Assembly: GCF_029227915.1 (NCBI RefSeq) | Contig: NC_079878.1 | Span: forward strand, 9,548,001 to 9,612,000 | Source: Hydractinia symbiolongicarpus | Lineage: Eukaryota; Cnidaria; Hydrozoa; Anthoathecata; Hydractiniidae | Length of the DNA stretch: 64,000 nt | Direction: 5' to 3' | Shown: positions 12,401-27,700 of the stretch, one piece after another | How the letters are laid out: each line of letters begins with the position of its first letter | Numbering within the stretch: the first letter of the stretch is position 1 | Translations under genes and position numbers: made by a program | The notes under the pieces: model-generated | Seen by the model: the letters and a program-made list of their open reading frames with translations, nothing else | Databases searched by the model: none | Told to the model about the DNA's origin: nothing

Positions 12401-12859
12401 TATTGCGCAACTCATTTGCCTAACAAAGGAAGCTTGATATCCTTGCCAACACGTGCCATCAGTGCTTCTACCTTTGGAAGAAAAACGTGGTAACCACGAA
12501 TAGCCAAATTAGATCACCAAGATAACCTTGAGGCAAACCAAACTGTCAACAATAAATGATAGGGGAACTAGTTTACTTTAGCTGCTCCTATTTATTGACT
12601 ATGTTAACTAAGGTATATAGGCGAGGCAATCTGGACGCCTGGATCAACAACAATCCTGGGCAGCACCTTTAGAGTCTGGAATAAGAAGAACACTAGTGTC
12701 CATGCCCTGTGACCACCCCTCACACTGGCTCACCAACTTATATTTGAATAAACATTGGGCTTCTATTAACACTAGAGTACTGGATGCTACATTAAAAGTT
12801 AAGCCTCTTAACAGGTACAAGTGCTAGCTTCAGCAACTGCAATTAACATATGGTAAACT

Positions 12860-14137
12860 GTGGGTTCACCACCGTTTACGTATTTCATAAAAATCCAACT
12901 AAAAGAGATTATTCCAAATTTAACGAAGATAATTACCTGGCTGATATTAGTGAAATTTCACTATATAAATAATGTTTTATACAAAAATGATATTGATATA
13001 CAGAATTTCACAACCAATTTATGAATATAATAGAAAAACATGCTCCTTTAAAGACCTACTCTAGCCAGGAAAGTAAATGGTTACGGAAACCATGGATCTC
13101 AAAAGGTAAATCCATAGAAAATTACATAGAAATTATTTAATAAAGAGAGACCAAATCTGGTTTCACAGGTATAAATTTTATCGTGATTCAGTGAAAACCC
13201 TCATTAAAGCTGGTAAAAAATACACTACTTAAGCTACTTTCAGAAACATCAAAGCAACTCCAAAAAGATTTAGGCAGGAATGAATGAAATTATTCACAAA
13301 AAAGTTACAAGAATAGTGAAATCTTTCTCAATGACAATGGTAATATTATAACAGATCAAATAAAAGTAGCAAATAAATTTAATCAATTCTTTGGTGACAT
13401 TGCTAACAAGTTAGTTAAAAACTACCAAATCCAAATACCAAATTTCAAGATTACTTAAAAACCCCTAATGAACACAGTATATTCCTAAATGAAGCAGAAC
13501 CAAGTGAAATAGCAAAACTGCTTCTAAATCTGCAGTTATCTATGATATATCCCCTAAGGTACTAAAAATAGGAGCTTATACTTTATGCGTCCCACTGACA
13601 CAGCTTTCTAATAAATCATTTGAACTTAATCCCGATCCATAAGGCAAATTCTAGGCTAGAAGTAGGCAACTATAGACCAATTTCACTATTACCCCTTATT
13701 AGCAAGATACTAGAAAAGGTTATGTATTCCAGACTGATAGAATTCTTTAAACATGAAAAAATACTTTGTAATAGACAATATGGATTTCAAAAAGGTAAAT
13801 CAACAGAAATGGCAATTCTACATCTACAATCTATAATCATTGATTCACTGGAGAAAGGAGAAACACTGTGTGGTATATTCTTAGACTTTGCTAAAGCCTT
13901 CGATACTGTCAACCACAACATTCTTATTCAAGAACTAGAATACTATGTAATTAGGGGAAGAGCTGGTAATTGGATATCTTCATATCTATATAACAGCCAA
14001 CAATGCGTTTCAATCCAAAATAACACTTCTGAATTAATTATAATAGAAATTGGAGTATCACAAGGCAGTGTGCTAGCGCCACTGCTTTTCTTAATTTATG
14101 TATAAGTGACATTGTCAAAGTCTCTGACATTATCACT
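12860..14137 (+). mobile_element. LINE copy A (3'-truncated non-LTR retrotransposon)
   Basis: The start of the copy encodes a degraded linker between endonuclease and reverse transcriptase (FNEDNYLADISEISLY, HAPLKTY, KPWISKG). A reverse transcriptase follows at about 13620-14105, with NYRPISLL, QYGFQKGKST, FLDFAKAFDTVNH and GVSQGSVLAPLLFLIY. These are canonical RT blocks of jockey/CR1-type LINEs. The frame breaks just before the expected FADD block. The copy ends abruptly at about 14137, where identity with copy B stops. The segment 13352-14137 is nearly identical to 17153-17938, so the two are young or were copied together. Confidence 0.8.
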
Positions 14138-15590
<1,453 letters not shown>

Positions 15591-16549
15591 CGAATGTCCC
15601 ACAACTTAGGCACGTCAGTGAGGTTGGCCATTTTAGAACACCACTGTGTTAACACTTTATTGGGAAGATGAATATATCGACGATAACAGTCGCTGGACCA
15701 CCTGCCTAAGATCTTAATGGCAGAGTCTGGAATACCGCAAGGTGCTGCGGCAGAGGCCCCACCAATCCTGAAGCTATGCGTATTGAGATCGGGCCCATTT
15801 ACACTAATTTTTACAAAGGCAGAAACTAACTTCCTGGTAACAAATTCGCCGTTGGAGAGAACAAACCAAGGACCCTGATGAGTACCTCAGTACACAAGAA
15901 ATTGAGAGAAAGCTTTGACAGGACACAAATCACCCTTAATCCTCCCAAACCTAATTTGAAATGTTTTCCTACAGGGATGGGTTTTAGAACTTTTGATAGT
16001 CATATAAAGAGTATTGTTGCAAGGTGAGAAGCTAAACTCGGATTGGGACAAGTGAATATGGGGATCAAAATTGGTTTTGGAAGGGCAAACATATTCCGAA
16101 ACTCTTAACAGACCAAACAAGGCAAACAAAATAAGGCATCGCCACATAGCTTTGTCACAAAATGAAAAACATGAATTGTTGATAAATCTTAGCATTTCGT
16201 GTAGGTGGGAGGGCGTGATTGGCAGTCTCTGGCGGCTTACAACATTCTCAGTTCGCCGAATACCCCTTATTACGTAGTACAATTTTCCCATGTCAGATAT
16301 CTTTTCGGAAAATCCACAGATTAGACTTTGGTACTGTATCCCACACAAGTACACCTTAATAGTAGCATATTTGACCCACGTTGACATAAAAGTGACATAG
16401 AGCTGAAGGTGGGATTCAATGAGCGGAAACATCCGGATAGAGGCGTGGTGGCAAAACATTCTGTAGGATGAGAGTCCAGAACGGTAGGTAAGTCTGGTGT
16501 TTGGCGATAAAGCAGCATCGAAGAGGTAATTCATTGTCACACTAAGCAT
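15591..16549 (-). pseudogene. DIRS tyrosine recombinase with one nonsense codon
   Basis: The open frame 16549-15887 (220 aa, LTYRSGLSSYRMFC near the start) stops at a TGA, but the same frame continues to a natural stop at 15591. Catalytic-box residues are visible on both sides. The first Arg is in LFGLLRVSE. After the TGA come HSFRIGGASAA (the HxxR box), LGRWSSDCYRRYI (Trp and the candidate nucleophilic Tyr) and a conserved-looking tail. The family cuts and rejoins DNA through a 3'-phosphotyrosine. A single premature TGA before the HxxR box removes activity in this copy. Everything else looks intact, so the inactivation is recent. Confidence 0.78.
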
Positions 16550-17152
16550 TCAGAGATTGACGAGGGGATAGGAGTAGGAAGCTCTTCGACGTATGGGCAC
16601 TGCTCTTTGAACTTTGCGACCTGTAAATGCGAAAGTATTTTGCATAAATATTAAAAGTGCCACAAATGTGGCGCATCAGCAAATTTATGTTGTGATTTGC
16701 CGTAAAATAAAACAACACACGAACAAGTTTCATGATGTGCTCACATTTGCACAACCAGTACTCCATATGCGGACAATGGCCTCGTTGTCTGTGAAAATGA
16801 TAACCTGGGTATCAGACCACTTCTCACCCCACGAATGTACCACTATAACAACCGCAAGCAACTCAAGAAAGGTAATGCTGTAATTGTTGGTGTTGTAAAA
16901 AGGGATGGAAAACCATTTCCCATTGTAAAAACCGCCTAAACCACTCATGGAAGCATCTGTAAACATGTTTAAACTTTCTGATGTGAGGAATGATGTTTGG
17001 ATGACCGCCATCCCGTTCCAACTGGGTAAAAAATTCAGCCACCACTCAATGTCCTTGCGGGATTCCGATGTAACGAAAATGTGATGGTAAAGGCTACTTA
17101 CAGTAGTAGAAAGGTCAATTAACCAGCAAAAGACAACAATCCTATGAGTGAT
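16544..17152 (-). pseudogene. DIRS RNase H region, frameshifted
   Basis: The minus-strand frame has EWWLNFLPSWNG, then FTDASMSGLGGFYNGKW, FLELLAVVIVVHSWG and VIIFTDNEA, which carry the acidic residues of an RNase H fold as placed after RT in DIRS elements. A frameshift near 16750 moves the coding into another frame (KLVRVLFYFTANHNINLL, RHICGTFNIYA). The upstream RT palm domain is absent because LINE copy B abuts at 17153. Confidence 0.75.
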
Positions 17153-19205
17153 CAGATCAAATAAAAGTAGCAAATAAATTTAATCAATTCTTTGGTGACA
17201 TTGCTAACAAGTTAGATGAAAACTACCAAATCCAAATACCAAATTTCAAGATTACTTAAAAAACCCTAATGAATACAGTGTATTCCTAAATGAAGCAGAA
17301 CCAAGTGAAATAGCAAAACTGCTTCTAAATCTGCAGTTATCTATAATATATCCCCTAAGGTACTAAAAATAGGAGCTTATACTTTATGCGTCCCACTGAC
17401 ACAGCTTTCTAATAAATCATTTGAACTTAATCCCGATCCATAAGGCAAATTCTAGGCTAGAAGTAGGCAACTATAGACCAATTTCACTATTACCCCTTAT
17501 TAGCAAGATACTAGAAAAGGTCATGTATTCCAGACTGATAGAATTCTTTAAACATGAAAAAATACTTTGTAATAGACAATATGGATTTCAAAAAGGTAAA
17601 TCAACAGAAATGGCAATTCTAGATCTACAATCTATAATCATTGATTCACTGGAGAAAGGAGAAACACTGTGTGGTATATTCTTAGACTTTGCTAAAGCCT
17701 TCGATACTGTCAACCACAACATTCTTATTCAAGAACTAGAATACTATGGAATTAGGGGAAGAGCTGGTAATTGGATATCTTCATATCTATATAACAGCCA
17801 ACAATGCGTTTCAATCCAAAATAACACTGAATTAATTACAATAGAAATTGGAGTATCACAAGGCAGTGTGCTAGCGCCACTGCTCTTCTTAATTTATGTA
17901 TAAGTGACATTGTCAAAGTCTCTGACATTATCACTTTGTTCTTGTTTGCAGATGACACTAGTATTTTTTACTCAAATAAGAATAGAGTAGAATTGGAACG
18001 AATTTTGAATATAGAATTGAACAAGCTATCTGATTGGCTTACAGCTAATAAACTTAGCCTAAATGTAGGGAAATCTACTGTCATAATATTTAGACCAAGG
18101 AATGCAAAAAATAACCTGGACTCTAACCTGAAAATAACGATATGCAAATAAAAGAAACTGACTGCGTTAAATATCTCGGTATCTTAATAGACAACAAAAT
18201 TATATTCACCCAACAGACATGCATAATAAATCAGAATTGAATAGAGGAAACTCTCTGCTTGCAAAACTCAAACACTTTGTTCCACACCAGTTACTTAAAA
18301 GCTTATACTATGCTCATTTCCATTCATTTTTAGGTTATGGTATCCTAGTATGGAGCACTACTGTACAAGGTAACCTTCAGGAATTAAGCAATACACAAGA
18401 TAAGGCTGTCAGAATAATGAACTTCTGCAATAAAACTACTATAACAGCTCCTTTATACAAGGAAATGAATATATTACCCATTACTACTAATGTAAAATTA
18501 GCATCAGCGAAATTGATCTGGAGAATCTCTAACAATTGCGTAGCTGACAAAAAAATGTTTTTCGAACATGGTCTCCTAATTAACAAAAGAGATAAGGAAA
18601 AAATTATCAATCCTCATAGAAACACAGAGGTAGCCGAAAGCTTTATAACATATAAAGGAGTAATCAATTGGAATCGTGGCATTCCAACTACAATAAAAAA
18701 AGCAAATTCTCTTGAAACCTTTAGAAATCTTACAAACAACATCTTCTTGCAACAATTTAAAATAAAAAAAAACCTGAAACCAAATATCATTGTAATCACT
18801 CATTTTAACTACTCTGTATTCCTAACATGTTTCTACATTCTAAAACACTACTATACAGATTTTTACTAGAATCAGTCTTTGACCCGTGTCATCACATAAA
18901 CGCTTTCACTGCGCCCTGCATGAAAAAAACGGAAAACAAATTGGTACTGAGCTTGTTTAATCTTTCATGATTTTTCTCAGTATCAACAACCTAAATATGT
19001 TGTCTTCTTTGAACTATATATTTCTAGTGTATATTTATCCTATGGAATTGGGCATACGTTTTTATAGTGAAAGTTATATTTCTATAGTTGTTAAATATAC
19101 TAAATATAGTTTATTGTATAAATTTAATATATATATTATATAGTATTTGTAACATGGTTAACGGCTGAAATATATACATTCTACTCTACTCTACTCTATT
19201 TTTTA
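17153..19205 (+). mobile_element. LINE copy B (5'-truncated non-LTR retrotransposon)
   Basis: It starts inside the element (no endonuclease), immediately at the DIRS junction, and runs to a 3' region ending near a short ACTCT repeat run at about 19180-19200. 5' truncation with a simple 3' tail is the usual product of target-primed reverse transcription. It therefore probably inserted into the DIRS copy or at its edge. Confidence 0.78.
17421..18869 (+). pseudogene. LINE reverse transcriptase in three frames
   Basis: 17421-17903 encodes the fingers and palm (NYRPISLLP, QYGFQKGKST, DFAKAFDTVNHN, GVSQGSVLAPLLFLIY). 17936-18151 encodes the catalytic FADDTSIFY block and LNVGKSTVIIF. 18219-18869 encodes the thumb and C-terminal region (LLKSLYYAHFHSFLGYGILVW and onward). 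Frameshifts separate the blocks at about 17900 and 18150. The first shift, at tatgtataagtgac, is also present in LINE copy A. The function was copying element RNA into DNA. This copy cannot make a full product. Confidence 0.82.
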
Positions 19206-21786
19206 AACAATAGTAAACAGACTCATGAATATTAAAATATTATATGGGATTGTAATGTAGCTCAGGGATTGTACAGTTACAGGATTTTATTAAGAAACAT
19301 TTTGTATTTATTTAAATTGGGTTGTTTAAATAAAGCTGTTTCTGTCAACAAACAATGTATATATATTACATACATATAGATGCATCCTATATTGGTACAC
19401 ATGTGCAGATATAGGATGCATCTAAAATGTCAAACAAATGATGACACAACAAACCATTAATTTACATTACTTCTCCTATTGCATTTATTTATTATCATTG
19501 CATTTAAAACATAGCTCATGTATTCAAAAATGTGAAAAGAATTAATGTAAGAAAGCTCTTTGGTATCTACCCCCTATTCAACTATAGTACATATTTTTCA
19601 TTAAGCTTCAAAATTCAGAAATTGATTTTGTTAAAAACGGTTTCTGATTCCAGATTATTAAAAGAGAATTAAATCAGGTTTCTAAAACTGGGCTATCTAC
19701 CTAATCCAGAACCAATGAGTTAATGATGTCACTAAAAACCGTTTAAACTTCATTATTTCTGTAACTGTTTGTCTAAAAGCACATAATTATGTAAATTTTC
19801 CTGATTGGATTTTCAGCTGTATATATAAAATGGAAGTATTTGGTATCAAAATTTGTCAGTACGCACATGAATTCATGCCAATGTCATCAAGATTTTAGTT
19901 TTCACAATGGTAAAAGTGTTTTTGCGGTCGTTTTACCCCCCCCCCCCCATTCAGTTATCATATTTCCTTTCTAAAACGCTAAATTATGTATTTATGCCCT
20001 TGGAAAATGACAGTTGCAGTAAACTTCACTCTTCACTAACATCTGTTAAACATTTAGATTGTGACAATGCATTTGACAACAATTTCCTATTTGGGTTCAT
20101 TTAATTTCCTTGATTCCCTGTATTGTGAGATTTTCGGACCATTTCTTTGTTTAGTTTGGTAGACCCCCTTTCTTTTTTTTCCAATTATTTACATCAATGT
20201 TTTTAGGTTCTTTGTTTTTAAGTCCTCTCATTTAGATGTCCTCTGTATATTTTACAAGGTATATATTTCAAAAGATTGATTTGTTGATGCAAGTGACCAT
20301 ATCAGTAAGGTCATGCCCAGCATTTTGCTTTCTCAAGATTGAATTGGTTCACAATCTGCTAGCTTGATTGAATAAACTCTTGTAACAAACTGTTTTCGCA
20401 TGATGTCATGATCCTTGGCTGTCACTGGCCCCAAACATAGCACTTTTGTACATGTTAATGTCTTTGAGAATGTTTTTTTTTATATGAAAATACTATTGTT
20501 TGTGGAAAATATTACAGAATTAAGCAAAAGGAGACAAAAGAAAAAAACAAAATTTTCTTCCAATTATGCTATTGGATTGTTAGAGATCTCTCACAAAGCT
20601 GGAAAGACCTGCTTGAAAATGCATAGGAACTATTTTAAACATCAATAAAATTCAGTTCTAAAATTGTAGCACCTGAATCAATAAAACTGTGACAATATTT
20701 TAAGCGTCTGTTCAAATATCTCCGAATCTTCTCAAAAACAATAAAGAAATCATAAAAGGATTCCTAAATCTCATTTTTTGCTGTTACGTTTTTAAATTAA
20801 ACTTTAAACTATTTGTTATTAAACAAACAAATGATGTCAATGGGCTGTTACCTATTCTTATGTTATTTTGTTTTGTGAACCAGAAATTTAAAAAAATATT
20901 TCTTCTGAGGTTTATTCTATTTTAAAACAGTGTGGCAATTCTGTACAGTCCAATAATCCGGACAACATGCACTTCATAAAAATATATGGGCGAGCTTTAT
21001 GGTACAGAATTAGTGAAGCTTATCACATTAAAATATGATTCACTGTTGCTTTAGTTACAACTTTATTTCAATTTCTTTTCTCTTTGATTCTTTTTTCGTA
21101 GGTGCTATAATATCTTAATTTTAAAGAAAAACTTAGAGGTAAAGTGTTGTGACATTTTCACCTGCTAAGAATATTATTTTTTTAAACATTTTCAATTGAA
21201 ATAAGGTCAATTATGTAACTGCTTTATATATCACTGAACTTCAATCGAAATGATCTTTTAATAAATATTTTGTGAAAATGCAACGCTGTATATAAAATCC
21301 AGCTTTAAGTTTTGCTAAAACTTAATTGTGCTTTTAAAACATTAGTTAATAATAGTTAACTAATAATATAAAATTATGCAATTTAAAAACATGACTATAA
21401 AGTGATAAATAAATTCCAAAAATTACTCTTTTGAAAGGGTGTTAACTAATAAAAATTATTTTATATTTGACAGCTTTATAGAATTGATTTGAAATGTAGT
21501 GTCTTAATTCTAGTTATAAATACTTTATAACTTTATTCATGTCGATTAGGGAAATAGTATGAACAGGTCGATTAATATTGTATGAGCGAAATTGAGTTGT
21601 ATACATGAATGTATGATAAAATAGAAACGAATCTCCAGAACTGAATGGTGCTTTCACCATTTACAGAGCTGAGAAGCAAAGCAGAGAAGCTTTTCTTTAC
21701 GTATACTCTGAGAGGGTGTGCATATGTATAGGACATATATTTTAAAGAAAACTTTTTTATGAGTATATATTTGTGATTCAACGGAA
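19206..21786. other. AT-rich intergenic, no gene seen
   Basis: Long AT-rich non-coding sequence upstream of villin. A C-homopolymer run sits near 19930-19947. No supportable exon was found except the candidate villin start exon at 21787. Regulatory elements could not be singled out. Confidence 0.45.
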
Positions 21787-24700
21787 ATGATTGTGGCTGG
21801 GTAAGTGTGTAACTATATTTCAACCTTCTCTGTGTGTCCTGCAAAATAGTAAACAAAGTAAAATTTAATAGTGAGTTTTAGTATCCTCAAGTGATCTATT
21901 CTTTTAAAACGTTTTGTGAAAGTTAATAGCAACATTAAGCATAATTTGATAGGTAATGTTTTAGTAATAATTATTATTATAATTTCCTAAAAAAATTTCT
22001 AAATGTTAGATAAAATGCAATTCTAGATTTAAAATAAAATTATCAAGCAGCTTTGGAAGACATCACAGTATAAACTGGACCTTAGGTATCCTGCAAGAAC
22101 TATACTCATAGCTTGATAACTTAACCTCATACAAAGCATCTCAATAAGAACTGTATTTACTTATTGAATAGCAAGCTTGTCAGAGAAAATACTTTTAAAG
22201 TTATTTTGAATTATCTTCTATTGAATTTATAACAAAGGGTATTCTAAACATCACAAGTAATCATATTTTTTAACCTAGTAACTCTCATTAAATTAATTAA
22301 CATTATTAAAATGTAATTGCTAATAACACACTACCTAACAAGTTATGTCCAAGCTGTTTTTTATAATTATGTATGAACAAAAACTATGAATGTGTAATAA
22401 ACATGATTTCGAATCACAATCATACGTAAGTTGTTTTTATTCACTGCAAAACTTGTTTTTAAAATTTACCTTGTACGAAAAAAAACGTTGATTTTGTTAC
22501 TTTTATAGTATATATTTCTTTGTAATGATTTAATAGTTTGGTTGTTGCATAAAATTCTAGTAGCAACAGTCCTTTATTGTTTGCTTCTAAATTAGTTTGT
22601 TTACAGAAGCAAATAAATTTTTTGTTTTTTTCTTTGTAATTTAGTTTGTCTTAGGCTCTAACAACAAAGGTGTCATGACTATTCTTTTTATGAATCTAAA
22701 ACAAGAAATGTCACTCCATTACATGTGCAAGAGCTCATCTTCCCTAAATTTAGTTTTAAGCTGTTTTTAAGATTCACAACTTATAAAAATTTTATAAGCA
22801 TCTATTTCAGTGATAAATTATTTAAACATGACTACAACTCATTCTCATAATTTTTATTCACTCTTTAATTCAACAATTGTTTATCTTCTATTAGTGTGGT
22901 GTATTAACAACATTTACTGCTTTTATGTGTAACTTAAAAAACTCTTTAAGCTTTTTACGTAATGTGATTTGTGCATGACTTGAGATTTTTTATCATGCAT
23001 GTAAAAAATTTAAAATGTGCTTATGGTGCCATTGCTGCTTTTATTCCTAATAAGATTGTTTATTTTTTTATTGGTTCAGAAATGCAAGTAAAAAATAAAA
23101 AAGCAAACAAACAAATAAATAAATAAATATATGTAAATAAATAAAAACTTTGAACTCTAAAAGACTGAAAGTTTAAAATCCACATGCAACAGATCTTGTT
23201 TACATTCTTAGTCCTTAAAAGAAACTATCTTTTTATAGCTAGAAACTACCTGGATATCAAGAAATAGAATGTTAAACTTGCAAAGAATGACAGAAAATAA
23301 ATCTAGCAGTAATCAAGTTAATTCTATCAGAAAAGGGAATTTATAAAATAGGATTTCGTTTATATTTAAGTTATGTTTGCATTGAACAAAATAATTGTTT
23401 AATAAATATAATTTAAATTTTGGAAATTCTTTTCATGTTTTTATCATTATATAATTGTTAAAAAATACCTCACCCTTAGAAGATGTAGACGATTTTCTAA
23501 CGAAGTTAAGATTTGCTTAACATATAAAACACTAAACTTTCCAAATTTTTTTTAAATTTTTTTTGAAAAAAGCTAAGTACAGGCTAGAATTTTTTTGTTT
23601 GTTCTAAAATTTTTGGCCTAAATTAAAGCTTCATGCCCTTAAAATTTGCAAATTTTAAGTTTGATCTAATTTGAGTTATTTCTCAGCATATTCTTGATCA
23701 GCCTTTAACAAAAATTTATAATCTAAATTTAACGCAATGCTGAAAATTCTTTATACCATAGACAACAGAATCATGAGCCACCAAAAGGCATGGATCCTGC
23801 ATTTCGTGGTATCAATGCAAAAGCAGGACTGACAGTGTGGAGAGTTGAGGTGAGAATATTTTCTTTCTTTGGATAAAATTTGTTCTTTTTAAAATTCCTA
23901 TGCTGGTTCATATTCCCCAATTCTTGTTCTGTTATTTTCTTTTTTTCTCTTTCTTTACTATAAATGAATAAACAAATCAATCAATAGATGAATGAATGAA
24001 TGTGCAAACGAAGAAATAAAAACTTCTTGATCCTTAAATATTGTTATCACTTTTTCACTTTATGTTAAAATTTTATTTCTAGAATTTTGGACTTAATAAG
24101 CTACCCGAAGCACAATACGGTCAGTTTCATGATGGCGATTCCTACCTTGTCTTGCAGGTATACTCGAATTATTAACTCAAGTGTGAATATATTTTACTCA
24201 TGTTAAATAAATCATAGATTAAATCATGGATTAGATGTAAACATAGATAAATGTCGAATAATTACATGATGCAAAATTTTTTTTTCTTGTATGCACTTGC
24301 TTTAATTTGAAGATGACCTGATAATATAAGTTTGCACAAATTAATTATTTTAAAGGCTGAAGGAAGGCAGAGTCCATACAACTACCATGTTCATTTTTGG
24401 CTTGGAAAGAAAACATCTCAGGTAACACAATAACATTCATATTTTATATAACTGCAACTCCTGTAAGATACCGATCATTAATGTCCCAAATTTATCAATA
24501 TTTTTTTGTTCTTAAAAGAAACCACTTGTAACTATGCAGGCTGAATTAAAGGATTTCGAACTGACTAGTTTGAAGACAAGCTTATAAACAATATAAGACC
24601 AGCCCATATTTCCATTATGAGTCATTCTACTTATACTTACCGTCAAACACCAAAATTAGAAGTTCTGTCAATTGCTTAACCAACCTTTTTATTGTTCACA

Positions 24701-27700
24701 TGACAACAATTTTTAATTTTTTGTAACTTTAGTCTTGAGTTATGAGATCTAAAAGAAGATAACCATTTTTTATTAATGAGTGTGTTTTCTTATTATTTAT
24801 TTATCAATGGTATTACTAAAGATCTGTTTCCATGTAAAAGGGGAACATAGTTTTACATGATTTCACATGGTTACATTTCCCCATTCCATATTCCATACTG
24901 TGACTTAAAATTAATGAAGATTTTGTTTAGTAAAAATCTCCCGACCTTTTTTTCTATAAAAACTTTCCAACCTAAATAGAAGTAAACTGCAAATGGGGAC
25001 AATGATAACCTCTGGGGAAAATTCCAACTTTTAATTGTTTTTAAAAAGGTTAGGTTAGCTTTGGTAACCCGTTATTTTATTTTAAACAGGATGAAGCTGG
25101 CACTGCAGCATTAAAAGCTGTTGAATTAGATGACGTTCTTGGTGGTGCTCCAACCCAATACAGAGAGGTAAAATAGAAGGCATCTTTTAATTTTCATAAT
25201 GACCAACTAGTAGCCTTGTGGTAGAGCATTCGCTTCTAGTGCAGGAGGTCTTAAGCCAAGTCATGCCAGAGAATATAAAGTTAATCTATCCTTTCTGCTT
25301 AGTGTTCAGCATGAGAATAGGATTGTTATCTTAGGCGGTTGTCTAGTTGAGCGATTGCTGTGCTTTCACGACTTTTGTAGCTCACATAGGAGCTTTAAAT
25401 GCACTAGGATCCCCTTCGGTATAACAATGATTGAAAGCTATATGGAGACTAAAGTCAGTTAATAAGATTAGTCATGGAAGAATATGATATAAATAAATTC
25501 GCAATTTTTGAGTGTAAGAGAAAAAAATTAATTTCTTTTCTATCCAATAAGGCGTTCTTAAATTTAATTTTTTTTAATAGCGAATCTTTTTGTGAGAGAA
25601 TAACTCTATATAAATTTGGAATATATATATATATACATATATCTAATAAAAATATCTGCTACATCATTTGAAAATTCCGTCTGTATTTTAACAAAAAAAT
25701 AGTTGTAGAACTCTGAAATCATTAGGGCTTTGAATGCAACAATACTGGTACCAACATAACATTTTCTGTAGTCGAATTCTAAGTTTATTATAAAATTCCT
25801 ATAAATGTCTTAAAATTCTCATAAAGTGTATCACATGAATAAGATAGTTAGGGTATTCAAGTACTTTCGCTCAACGTAGACATTCGAATACTTTTTCTGG
25901 AGAGCATATTTTTATATAATGTTTGCTTATATTTTAAGATTCAACATCATGAAAGCAGAAGATTTGTCTCGTATTTTCCAAAAGGTCTCAAGTAAGTTAG
26001 GTTTTTGTTGACGCTTAACTAATAAACTCATGTGTAAGTTTTCGTTTGGTCTTGTGTTGACAAATTATGTTCAGTGAGGTCAGATTTCGTTCCTGAAGAC
26101 TTGGAATGATTTTTTTTGTAATAAAACCAATGTCTGATGAATTAATATGTTGAATAATCTCTATTTAAATCTTTAGCTAATGTTATAAAGTAGACTATGA
26201 GAATTTTTTCAAAGATTGGTTTGTTGTGATTAATGTTTATTTTTGTAGATACGCTGAGGGTGGTGTAAGAAGTGGTTTTAAAAAAGTCGAAAAACAATCT
26301 AGAAAACGACTGCTGCAAGTAAAAGGGAGAAAAAGACCAAGAGTTTTTGAGGTATTTATTGTTGTTGTTGTTATTGTTGTTATTGTGGTCGTTAAACGAA
26401 CTTTGGAATGTGTTGCTATTAGTATTAATCCAGGACAAATAGTCCTTCGGAGTTGACGTCATAAAGAAGTGTTTTTTGATTAGAACTCGAAATTGAGAGA
26501 ACTTATATAATCATTTTCTTTCCCTTTTTAACGTTTTGAATCATGTTGTTTGAAATTTTTAAGTAAAAGGTTTTAAAAAATGAAAGTACACGTTGAATTT
26601 GAGAGAGATGTTTATTGAAGCTTTATGTTTCACCACCTTTTAGACAGAATTGTAATATTTATATGAAATTGCTTTTTAGGTTCCCTTGCATTCTGATTCA
26701 TTAAACAGAGGTGATGTGTTTATTCTTGACAATGGTGCGAAAATTTGGGTGTGGTGTGGAGCAGAAAGTAACCGTGCTGAACGAAGAAAGGTATGCACAT
26801 GCTGTGAAAGCTCTATTTTAGCTTTATAGAAGTACTAAATAAAGTCACAGCCTTTTCAATTCGATTTTTCACGACTGCAAAAAAAATTCATTTGCTTTTT
26901 TTCTTAATGCGGCAATTTTTGACGCTGACAAGAAATTAGAAATAGCTGTATCATCTTGCCTTAAAGGCCTATCTCCACTAGATGATATTTATTACGATCA
27001 ACGGAAAGTGAAGAAACACACCTCAATGAAATTACATTCTAGAACGATTTTTTCAAATTCAAGATGACTGATGTTAACATGCGTTACATGTTTTTACTTC
27101 GAAGAAGACTGCTATTACATTATTAATATTTTTTATAATTCATATTAATATTTGCTTGATTTGTACTAAGAAGTTACAGAACTATTTCACAAAATTTCAC
27201 AGATAACACAACACGACCATACCCTTCGGCTGCCATCTTTAAATTATTCTTAAAACATTTTGCTATCTGATTTTTTTTCTACCTTTTGTATTGGGATAAA
27301 ACTTGACGATCGCTTATCCCTTAAAGAACAGTAGAAAACACTCCTACTTTTCGTCAGCCGATTTTTTTCTTTTATGCATGTGTCGTCACGAAATATTTAA
27401 CGATCGTCGTGACAATCGTGTAGTGGAGATCCTCTTTAAATGTGTGTTACTTTTATTTTTTAAAAACCTATATAGATGTGACTTGAATCCTGAGAATATG
27501 AAAAAGTGATACCTCCATTGGGGTGTACTATATGCTGTGACCAGAAAAATAGTAAATAGAGTTAAAAGATCATAAAAAGTTGTTTGTTTTTGTTTTTACA
27601 ATGCTCTTATGTTTACCTTGTAGGCAACAGAGATTGCACGTGCTTTACGTGATAATGACAGAGCGGGAAAATCACATGTTATGGTTGTCGGTAGGTACTG

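Larger units (their letters stand above)
15591..17152 (-). mobile_element. DIRS-type retroelement fragment
   Basis: On the minus strand a reverse-transcriptase-linked RNase H region (about 17140-16544) is followed by a tyrosine recombinase (16549-15591). The two reading frames overlap at the stop/start, as is usual for DIRS elements. The RT catalytic domain is missing: LINE copy B begins at 17153 and DIRS-like sequence was not found on its far side. DIRS elements integrate through a tyrosine recombinase rather than a DDE integrase. This copy is dead (frameshift, nonsense codon, truncation). Confidence 0.82.

Noticed and set aside
25205-25275. Functional tRNA gene
   Set aside because: A- and B-box-like blocks are present, but the acceptor stem does not close and the B box is mutated. 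It fits a SINE head.
26142-26462. Minus-strand frame with an Asn run
   Set aside because: It is antisense to villin exon 7 (26249-26351) and a (GTT)n stretch in the next intron.
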